Below are positions 1-5,068 of a DNA stretch of 5,954 nt, in pieces. The notes beneath the pieces were generated by a model. The model did no database searches. It saw nothing but the letters and a program-made list of their open reading frames with translations, and was not told the origin of the DNA. The stretch is from positions 1 to 5,954 of the forward strand of contig MGJZ01000016.1 of the NCBI GenBank assembly GCA_001794525.1, written 5' to 3'. The first letter of the stretch is position 1. Each line of letters starts with the position of its first letter. The DNA comes from Candidatus Yanofskybacteria bacterium RIFCSPHIGHO2_02_FULL_50_12 (GTDB taxonomy: Bacteria; Patescibacteriota; Minisyncoccia; 2-02-FULL-40-12; GWA2-44-9). Made by a program: the position numbers and the translations under genes.

Positions 1-1295
1 AATACCAATTCGTGAAACTGCTCGCCAAAAAACATAAGAATATCTTCGCCATCGGGGACGACGCGCAATCCATTTATGCCTTCCGCGAAGCGGACATCCG
101 CAACATTCTTAATTTCCAAAAAGATTACCCGGACGCAAAAGTGATCATGCTCGAACAAAACTATCGCTCCACGCAAACTATCCTGGCTGCAGCCCAGAAC
201 ATAATCTCGAATAACAAAAACCAGTTCCCGAAAACACTCTGGACGGAGAACAAAGCAGGGGAGAAGATTTTAGTCAAAGAAACGCTCAATGAGCGAACCG
301 AAGCAAATTTCATAGTCGGCCAGATCGTGAAGCACATGCGCCAAGGCCACAAGTTGCAGGATTTCACCGTGCTTTATCGCACTCATGCCCAATCTCGTTC
401 GATCGAAGAGGCGCTGATCACGCACCGGCTGCCGTACCAAATCGTCGGCGGCTTGAAATTCTATGACCGCCGGGAAATCAGAGATATCATGGCATATTTG
501 AAATTCATCCATAACCCGACGGATATTTTGAGCTTCGAACGCATCTACAACATCCCGCCGCGAGGCATCGGCGATACGACTTATCAAAAAATATTGTCGG
601 TGGGAGAGAAGAATCTTCTGGAAAGCTTGGCTAAGCTCGTATCAGAAGAAGTCGGTTCAAAGAAAGGAGAGGCTTTAAAAAGATTCCATGATCTTTTAAC
701 AAACATAAAAGAATTCGCCATAGGCCATCCGCTTACCAAAACTATCGCCTACATCGTGGAGGCGATAGGGTATGAGGCTTATTTGAGAAACTTAAGTCTC
801 GCCAAGGGTGCCAAGATTGAGAATGTTGAGGAACGCATGGAGAATATACAGGAATTGCAGACGGTAGCCCGCGGCTACGATAACCTTGATCCAGAGGAGG
901 GGAGAAACAGATTCCTCGAAGAAATCGCGCTTCTGGAGGCCTCGGATCGGACCAAGGAGAACTCGCCGCGCGTGAATCTTATGACCATGCACTCATCAAA
1001 AGGCCTAGAGTTCCCGGTGGTGTTTATTGTCGGCATGGAAGAAGGCTTATTCCCGCATGCTCGCACACTCTACCAGCCTCATGAGATGGAGGAAGAGCGT
1101 CGCTTAGCCTATGTCGGCATTACCCGAGCCAAAGAAAAGCTTATCCTGACCCATACCAAATATCGTAATATCTTCGGCACGACTGAAGTTAATCTGCCAT
1201 CTCGCTTTCTCACCGAGTTGCCCCAGCATCTGCTGGATTATCAGTTTGCCGATCCGCAGAGCGAATACGAAGACTCGATCTCCTATGACATTTAA
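1..1295 (+). CDS. UvrD/PcrA-type ATP-dependent DNA helicase, C-terminal part (5' truncated by window)
   Basis: Superfamily 1A 3'-5' DNA helicase of the UvrD/PcrA/Rep group, acting in DNA repair and replication restart. The reading frame is open to the window edge (first full codon at 3), so the gene starts upstream; Walker A, motif Ia and the DExQ Walker B are not visible. Visible in order: motif III GDDAQSIYAFREAD (54-95); motif IV LEQNYRST with its arginine (150-173); the 2B-region signature GGLKFYDRREIRD (447-485); motif V/Va, VNLMTMHSSKGLEFPVVF and following (972-1058); and motif VI, EEERRLAYVGITRAKEKL (1089-1142), with the arginine that contacts ATP. Only about 50 residues follow motif VI, so the C-terminal Tudor-like RNA polymerase-binding region of PcrA/UvrD appears absent. 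Motif III has Glu where the family usually has Gly (FRGA). The last 11 bases overlap rsmA. Choosing among uvrD, pcrA and rep is not possible from this part, so no symbol is given. Confidence 0.95.
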   Translation, partial: YQFVKLLAKKHKNIFAIGDDAQSIYAFREADIRNILNFQKDYPDAKVIMLEQNYRSTQTILAAAQNIISNNKNQFPKTLWTENKAGEKILVKETLNERTEANFIVGQIVKHMRQGHKLQDFTVLYRTHAQSRSIEEALITHRLPYQIVGGLKFYDRREIRDIMAYLKFIHNPTDILSFERIYNIPPRGIGDTTYQKILSVGEKNLLESLAKLVSEEVGSKKGEALKRFHDLLTNIKEFAIGHPLTKTIAYIVEAIGYEAYLRNLSLAKGAKIENVEERMENIQELQTVARGYDNLDPEEGRNRFLEEIALLEASDRTKENSPRVNLMTMHSSKGLEFPVVFIVGMEEGLFPHARTLYQPHEMEEERRLAYVGITRAKEKLILTHTKYRNIFGTTEVNLPSRFLTELPQHLLDYQFADPQSEYEDSISYDI

Positions 1296-2100
1296 AGTCT
1301 CCCCAAAAAAATCGCTCGGACAGAACTTTCTAATCAATCCTGGTATTATCGAGAAGATTGTCGCAGCAGCCGAACTGACGAGCAATGACAAGGTCCTCGA
1401 AGTCGGCCCCGGTACGGGTACTCTCACCAAGGTGCTTGTGGAAAAGTCAGGAATGGTGGTCGCGGTTGAAAAAGATCGGCGGTTGATTGAAGACTTAGAA
1501 GCGGCATTCAGTCCGGCTCAAGTTCGGATCATTGAAGGTGATGTATTGTCGTTTGATCCTGTTGTGGCAGGTTTACGGGACAATGAATACAAAATCGTCG
1601 CCAATCTGCCATACTACATCACCTCGCATTTCATCCGCACCGTATTTGAGCAGTGGCCACAACCGATCTTGTTGGTTCTTATGGTGCAGAAGGAAGTGGC
1701 TCAACGGATCATGGCCCCCGTCCGAATGGCCCAGCCGGGCGGAAAGCCGCTTCATACAAATCTCTTGGCATTATCCGTTCAATATTACGCCGAACCGAGA
1801 CTGGTGACTCATGTCAGCAAGGGGAGCTTCCGACCAATACCAACCGTCGATTCTTCAGTCATTAAACTTATCCCGCGCGCCAACCTCCCGCTAGCCGCCG
1901 AACAGGAAGAACGATTATTTACAATCTGGAAGGCATGTTTTGCCGGAAAACGAAAACAGCTTATTAATACACTGCCGAGCGTATTAAACCTTAATAAAGA
2001 TTCTGTCTCTCAATTATTAACGAAACCAAAAATCAGCCCGCAGTCCCGACCTGAGACCCTGTCCTTTGAAGATTGGCTAACCTTGATAAACAGTCTATAA
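1285..2100 (+). CDS. rsmA: 16S rRNA (adenine1518-N6/adenine1519-N6)-dimethyltransferase RsmA (KsgA)
   Basis: Uses S-adenosylmethionine to dimethylate two adjacent adenines in the 3' terminal hairpin of 16S rRNA, a late step and checkpoint in small-subunit assembly. From the ATG at 1285 the protein is 271 residues, the usual family length. Visible motifs: KKSLGQNFL (8-16); SAM-binding motif I, LEVGPGTGTLT (38-48); the acidic ribose-binding Glu62 in VAVEKD; EGD (84-86); catalytic motif IV NLPYYI (107-112); FRPIPTVDSSV (182-192); and the basic FAGKRKQLINTL (219-230). The loop PGGKPLHTNLLALSVQYYAEP (151-171) resembles Parcubacterial versions as I remember them. The ATG at 1285 was preferred over an in-frame TTG at 1246 because KSLGQNFL normally sits about ten residues from the start. 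The start overlaps the helicase end by 11 bases and has no Shine-Dalgarno sequence, which suggests translational coupling. A promoter for the next gene runs through the stop codon. Confidence 0.96.
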   Translation: MTFKVSPKKSLGQNFLINPGIIEKIVAAAELTSNDKVLEVGPGTGTLTKVLVEKSGMVVAVEKDRRLIEDLEAAFSPAQVRIIEGDVLSFDPVVAGLRDNEYKIVANLPYYITSHFIRTVFEQWPQPILLVLMVQKEVAQRIMAPVRMAQPGGKPLHTNLLALSVQYYAEPRLVTHVSKGSFRPIPTVDSSVIKLIPRANLPLAAEQEERLFTIWKACFAGKRKQLINTLPSVLNLNKDSVSQLLTKPKISPQSRPETLSFEDWLTLINSL

Positions 2101-2101
2101 T
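2073..2101 (+). promoter_or_regulatory. Predicted sigma-70-type promoter for the small secreted gene
   Basis: The -35 is TTGGCT (2073-2078, four of six matches to TTGACA), then a 17-base spacer, then a perfect TATAAT -10 (2096-2101). The -10 overlaps the TAA stop codon of rsmA. Transcription would be expected to start near 2107-2109, only two to four bases before the ATG at 2111, giving a leaderless or nearly leaderless message. This is a consensus match read by eye; sigma factor preferences in this lineage are assumed, not shown. Confidence 0.55.
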
Positions 2102-2110
2102 TAAACAGTG

Positions 2111-2518
2111 ATGGCAAATTCAAGAATATTAGCCTCGATAGTGTTAGCGGGTTTTATCGCATTGTCTTTTCCCCAACCCGCCAGTGCCTTAATTGAAGTC
2201 AATTTTGGTGGGAAAATAACATCTTCTAAAATACGCACGTGCTATGTTTATGTTGGGGTATTTTCTATTCCAGTTCCACTTCAAGAAGTTGTCATAAAAA
2301 ATTCTAGCGGGACCGGAACCACCAAACTTGCCTATATTTACTACCAGTTCATTCTTCAGTTGTTTGGGGTAAATACATCTCTATACCAAAACTTCCAGTT
2401 CTACCGTCCTGGCCCCAGTGTTATTGGTAAATATATTAGGGCCCCCATACCTTGGACCAACTGTTATGATCTGCTGCCTACAAACCTCATCCTAAAGATA
2501 GGCACTTCGTTATTTTAG
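2111..2518 (+). CDS. Small secreted protein of unknown function (135 aa)
   Basis: The N-terminus is a classic Sec signal peptide: Arg5, a hydrophobic core (residues 6-20), and PASA followed by a likely signal peptidase I cut after Ala26. The mature part is about 109 residues. It begins LIEVNFGGKI, has two cysteines (Cys44 and Cys118) that could form one disulfide, and is rich in Tyr, Ile, Val and Gly, suggesting a small beta-rich domain. No lipobox and no type IV prepilin site is present. The beginning (FGGKI, then a Cys-containing strand) reminds me of short exported proteins common in Parcubacteria genomes; that is memory, not a search result. The ATG at 2111 was chosen over GTG at 2108 because the predicted transcription start falls at about 2108 and neither start has a Shine-Dalgarno sequence. 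G+C is about 42% in 2161-2520, lower than in neighbouring genes. It lies between a promoter and a terminator-like hairpin, so it may be expressed on its own. Function unknown. Confidence 0.8.
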   Translation: MANSRILASIVLAGFIALSFPQPASALIEVNFGGKITSSKIRTCYVYVGVFSIPVPLQEVVIKNSSGTGTTKLAYIYYQFILQLFGVNTSLYQNFQFYRPGPSVIGKYIRAPIPWTNCYDLLPTNLILKIGTSLF

Positions 2519-2539
2519 GCGCCTTCAGGTATCCACACC

Positions 2540-2545
2540 AGGAGG
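2540..2545 (+). promoter_or_regulatory. Stranded AGGAGG (Shine-Dalgarno-like) in the intergenic gap
   Basis: A perfect anti-SD complement with no ATG, GTG or TTG at proper spacing. The nearest ATG (2564) is 18 bases on and encodes only Met-Ile-Tyr-stop. An in-frame CTG at 2557, 11 bases downstream, would extend the next gene by 15 codons. It may be chance, a relic, or a genuine ribosome site for a non-standard start. Confidence 0.25.
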
Positions 2546-2564
2546 AACTTTCCGGGCTGTTCAA

Positions 2565-2573
2565 TGATATACT
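2565..2573 (+). promoter_or_regulatory. Predicted extended -10 promoter for the envelope gene cluster
   Basis: TGATATACT is a TGn extended -10 joined to TATACT (five of six matches to TATAAT). No convincing -35 is found at 16-18 bases upstream (GAACTT at 2545-2550 is poor), but extended -10 promoters tolerate that. Transcription would begin near 2580, leaving a leader of about 20 bases before the ATG at 2602. It would drive the calcium-repeat protein, the large secreted protein and the VirB6-like protein. Confidence 0.45.
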
Positions 2574-2576
2574 AAC

Positions 2577-2599
2577 ATCAGGTAAAATCCTGATTTTTT
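2577..2599 (+). terminator. Short hairpin plus T-run: possible intrinsic terminator
   Basis: The six-base arms ATCAGG (2577-2582) and CCTGAT (2589-2594) are perfect inverted repeats around the loop TAAAAT, followed directly by T's up to 2599 (six in a row counting the last base of the stem). This has the form of a rho-independent terminator for the upstream genes, although the stem is short with only three G-C pairs. It ends two bases before the ATG at 2602 and overlaps the expected start of the downstream transcript, so it could instead be an operator or a translation-control hairpin. Confidence 0.5.
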
Positions 2600-2601
2600 C
2601 G

Positions 2602-3519
2602 ATGTTAAACAAAAATCAGATGATCATCGCGGCAGTAGCGGTGGCTGCTGTATTTTCGGTTTACCGTCTAGGCTTATTTCTCGACAAACTTGCCGGTACA
2701 GGACCCGAACTTAACCAAGAATCTAAACTCCCGCCAGCCGATCAAGATCCGGATCGAGACGGACTTTCGAATAACGAAGAATCCCTCTGGAATACTGATC
2801 CCACCAATCCCGACACGGACCGGGATGGATTTAAAGACGGGGAGGAAGTTGACTCAGGCCACAACCCTTTGGTTCCCGGCCCTAACGACAGCTTGAACGA
2901 AGGAAATCTCACCGATGCGTTTTCGCAATTGGTAGCTTCGGGACTTTATGCCGGGGCGCTGAATCCCGCTAGCAGCAGCTACGCCCAGACTCTTGGTAGC
3001 ATAACTGACTCCGTCGCTGACTCGGCCAAATTCAGTCTTACTAAACCTGTTGATATTTCCGGATTAACCGTGGTTAAGAGCGATAAGAGCGCTGACACCG
3101 CATATCTCTTAAAATTCATCGCACTGGCCCGCGAGTTTGGCCGAATACTGGACTCGCAATACCGAAACACAGAAACTATGCTCAACTTGATCGGCTCTGA
3201 AGGATTCGAAAACCAGAAAGTCCGGGGTTTTTACTCAAACCAGGCGGACACTGCGGCTAGGCTCTTTGATCAGGCCAGTGCCACCGTCATTCCAAAAAAC
3301 TTTAAGGATAGCCACATAAAATTACTGAATCTGATACACCGGGTCCGTTTAGCGAACACTACTGTGGTTGAAGGAACCAAAGATCCGATTAAAGCGGCGG
3401 TGGCACTGAATCTGCTAGGCAATGCCTATACTGATTTAGTAGAATTATTGACCGTTTATGCTGACATCGCCGAAGAAAGGGAAATTGATCTGATGAAACT
3501 GTTAAACGAAGCTCGATGA
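2602..3519 (+). CDS. Membrane-anchored protein with thrombospondin type 3-like calcium-binding repeats
   Basis: A 305-residue protein with a single N-terminal membrane segment (about 7-26, MIIAAVAVAAVFSVYRLGLF) and no lipobox or clear signal peptidase site, so it is probably anchored with the rest outside the cell membrane. A Pro/Asp-rich stretch (about 44-94) has two Asp-rich repeats: D47-x-D49-x-D51-x-D53-G-L followed by N57-N58-E59-E60, and D66-PTNP-D71-x-D73-x-D75-G-F-x-D79-G-E-E. This is the bacterial TSP3 pattern, in which Asp side chains coordinate calcium. Residues 100-305 are mostly predicted helix, contain no cysteine and match no family I recognise. The last codons overlap the next gene by four bases (ATGA), implying translational coupling. 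The ATG at 2602 is the first standard start in this frame after the preceding gene and has no Shine-Dalgarno site; an in-frame CTG at 2557 behind an AGGAGG is a less likely alternative, and ATG 2620 would cut into the membrane segment. The likely role is a surface scaffold or accessory part of the apparatus encoded downstream (inference). Confidence 0.85.
   Translation: MLNKNQMIIAAVAVAAVFSVYRLGLFLDKLAGTGPELNQESKLPPADQDPDRDGLSNNEESLWNTDPTNPDTDRDGFKDGEEVDSGHNPLVPGPNDSLNEGNLTDAFSQLVASGLYAGALNPASSSYAQTLGSITDSVADSAKFSLTKPVDISGLTVVKSDKSADTAYLLKFIALAREFGRILDSQYRNTETMLNLIGSEGFENQKVRGFYSNQADTAARLFDQASATVIPKNFKDSHIKLLNLIHRVRLANTTVVEGTKDPIKAAVALNLLGNAYTDLVELLTVYADIAEEREIDLMKLLNEAR
2740..2874 (+). other. 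TSP3-like calcium-binding repeat region (protein residues 47-91)
   Basis: Two tandem Asp-rich repeats separated by ESLWNTDPTNP. Both keep DxDxDG followed by a hydrophobic residue and a later acidic pair, the usual spacing for a TSP3-type calcium loop. The region ends in GHNPLVPGP, a common closing segment of bacterial TSP3 modules. Calcium binding is inferred from the family pattern. Confidence 0.8.
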
Positions 3520-5066
3520 AATTTCAACGCTTTATCGCGACAATACTAGTTTCCACGATCCTCATGACCGGGTGGTCCGCGCTTGTTCCACTGCGGACCG
3601 CTTCCGCTGCAGTTGACATTGGCGACCGGAGCGTGCGTTTTTCCGGCTGCTTTACTGCAGGAATTTTAAGTCCGGCGGCCAAGGCTTTGATAGACAAAGG
3701 GCTCCAGGAATTGCAAAAGAAAGTGAGCGCCCTAGCCAAAGATTTTGTAAAAGGCGTCTTGTCCGGATTTTTGGGCGGACTTCTCGGTTCGACCATACCA
3801 ACCGACGACAAGGCTGGCGAATCGATCGTAGCTTACATGACTAACCGAGATTACCAGGAAGCGGTGATCAGCCGCTGTGCCGCCTGGTCGATCATGGATA
3901 ACCTAAGTTCCAACACCCTTAACCTGGTGAGGACGGGCGGCCGAGACGGAGGCGTAACTTTCGTTGAAAATTGGCGAAATTTTCAAACTCAATCCCAATA
4001 TCGCGGAGAGAACATCTTCCGCGCAATGTTGAGTACAACCCAGCTCTGCGACTATTTCGGCAATGACGTGAGGCAGACGTTCGGCTTAAGCCCTGGCCAG
4101 CGCATCGAACTACCCGGCCAAAACACGCGGGTAGGGAGTCTGCAGCCGTTCAACACTCGTGCCGGCTGCACCTTGCCGCCGGATTTTGATATGGCCGAGT
4201 ACCAGCGGGATTTCGCCGGCAATGGCGGCTGGGACACGTGGGCCAGAATTATCGAGCCTCAAAACAATCCCTACGGCGTGTTGTTCACTTCTTTGGACGA
4301 GATCTCAAAGCAAAGAACGATTGAGGAACAGGCAGACAACAATCAAGTGCTGGCCAATAGCGGCTATACGGGGGTAAGCGAGTGCTTGGTCTCTTTCGGG
4401 GGACAATGCATCGCTTACAAAAACATTAAGACTCCGGGCAGCTACATCGCCCAAAACGTGGCCGCCACGGTTGGGGCGCAATTCAACTGGCTAACCAGCA
4501 CTGAAGGCGTAAACACGATTATTGCCGACGCTACCGAGGTAATGTTGCAACGGCTATTTGACCTGAGCAATCCGAATGAGGGAAATTACTACGGCATCGA
4601 TCCTGGACGAATCGGGGCAACTCCACGGCCCGGGACTACGGCCACGCCGATTCCGACCCCAGCACCGAATCCTGCATTCAACATCTGCTCCGCCCAGTCG
4701 ATCACGTTTATGAATGACGTAAAAGGAGATCTCCAGAATCGTGAGATAATCGATGGTATCTTCGGCGACGGCACGTTTACTGAAGACTATGCCGATAACC
4801 TCATTGCCGAGTTTGAACTCCGGCGCGAGGCCACTTCCAACGCCGGCCACCAAGCTCAAATTACCGTCATGCAAAGCAGCCTTGAAGCCCTGAAGTCAGT
4901 TGCCACCGTCGTACCGATTCCTCAACAGCTTTGGGATACAGTCTCTATACTGAATACTCAGACGATCGGCGACATAGACGTAATGATCGAAGAATGCCTC
5001 AACCCGAGCGACGGAGGAGGCGGAGACACTGATGGCAATGACGGCGGCGGTTTTGAAACATTCTAA
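3516..5066 (+). CDS. Large secreted cysteine-containing protein, probable component of a CPR type IV secretion-like locus
   Basis: 516 residues with a Sec signal peptide (Lys2, Arg5, hydrophobic 6-25, then TASAA with a likely cut after Ala31 or Ala32). The mature protein has eight cysteines (45, 121, 178, 218, 290, 298, 391, 494), an even number that suits disulfides. Segments in order: a glycine-rich hydrophobic helix (77-93, FVKGVLSGFLGGLLGST); a helical middle with ENIFRAMLSTTQLCDYFG (165-182), CTLPPDF (218-224), GGWDTWARII (237-246), NNPYG (250-254) and IKTPGSYIAQNV (304-315); a Pro/Thr linker (367-386); a second helical domain (387-497); and a Gly/Asp-rich tail (498-513). The order Cys, GGW-x-x-W, NNPYG, Cys, TPG resembles a conserved Parcubacteria family I recall sitting next to VirB6-like genes; I know no assigned function. 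It starts inside the preceding stop codon (ATGA) and ends two bases before the VirB6-like gene. No catalytic motif is seen; a structural or channel-associated role is inferred. Confidence 0.82.
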   Translation: MKFQRFIATILVSTILMTGWSALVPLRTASAAVDIGDRSVRFSGCFTAGILSPAAKALIDKGLQELQKKVSALAKDFVKGVLSGFLGGLLGSTIPTDDKAGESIVAYMTNRDYQEAVISRCAAWSIMDNLSSNTLNLVRTGGRDGGVTFVENWRNFQTQSQYRGENIFRAMLSTTQLCDYFGNDVRQTFGLSPGQRIELPGQNTRVGSLQPFNTRAGCTLPPDFDMAEYQRDFAGNGGWDTWARIIEPQNNPYGVLFTSLDEISKQRTIEEQADNNQVLANSGYTGVSECLVSFGGQCIAYKNIKTPGSYIAQNVAATVGAQFNWLTSTEGVNTIIADATEVMLQRLFDLSNPNEGNYYGIDPGRIGATPRPGTTATPIPTPAPNPAFNICSAQSITFMNDVKGDLQNREIIDGIFGDGTFTEDYADNLIAEFELRREATSNAGHQAQITVMQSSLEALKSVATVVPIPQQLWDTVSILNTQTIGDIDVMIEECLNPSDGGGGDTDGNDGGGFETF

Positions 5067-5068
5067 CG

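Larger units (their letters stand above)
2519..2601. other. Intergenic regulatory gap between the housekeeping block and the envelope cluster
   Basis: This 83-base gap is the only sizeable non-coding stretch. It holds the stranded AGGAGG, the extended -10 and the hairpin with T-run listed separately. It also holds a tiny palindrome, GGAACTTTCC (2544-2553), which is too short to interpret. Confidence 0.6.

Noticed and set aside
1246..1284. TTG at 1246 as the rsmA start, adding 13 residues
   Set aside because: ATG 1285 places KSLGQNFL at the usual distance from the N-terminus and gives the normal family length; the extra residues are just the helicase tail read in another frame.
2108..2110. 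GTG at 2108 as the start of the small secreted protein
   Set aside because: It is directly followed by ATG 2111, lies at the predicted transcription start and adds only one residue to the signal peptide; the ATG is simpler.
2111..2518. Type IV pilin-like interpretation of the small secreted protein
   Set aside because: There is no prepilin peptidase site (Gly followed by a hydrophobic helix with Glu5); the signal looks like signal peptidase I type.
2544..2553. Palindrome GGAACTTTCC
   Set aside because: Four-base arms with a two-base loop are too short to distinguish from chance.
3516..3519. TGA as a recoded glycine codon (as in Gracilibacteria)
   Set aside because: The TGA at 3517-3519 ends a full-length protein at an ATGA junction with the next gene, and no in-frame TGA occurs inside any gene, so the standard bacterial code fits.
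3524..3811. Antisense open frame of 95 codons, and other antisense frames such as 270-587, 1104-1430, 4554-4874 and 5557-5805
   Set aside because: All lie inside well-supported + strand genes, have no recognisable motifs, and look like shadows of the coding strand.
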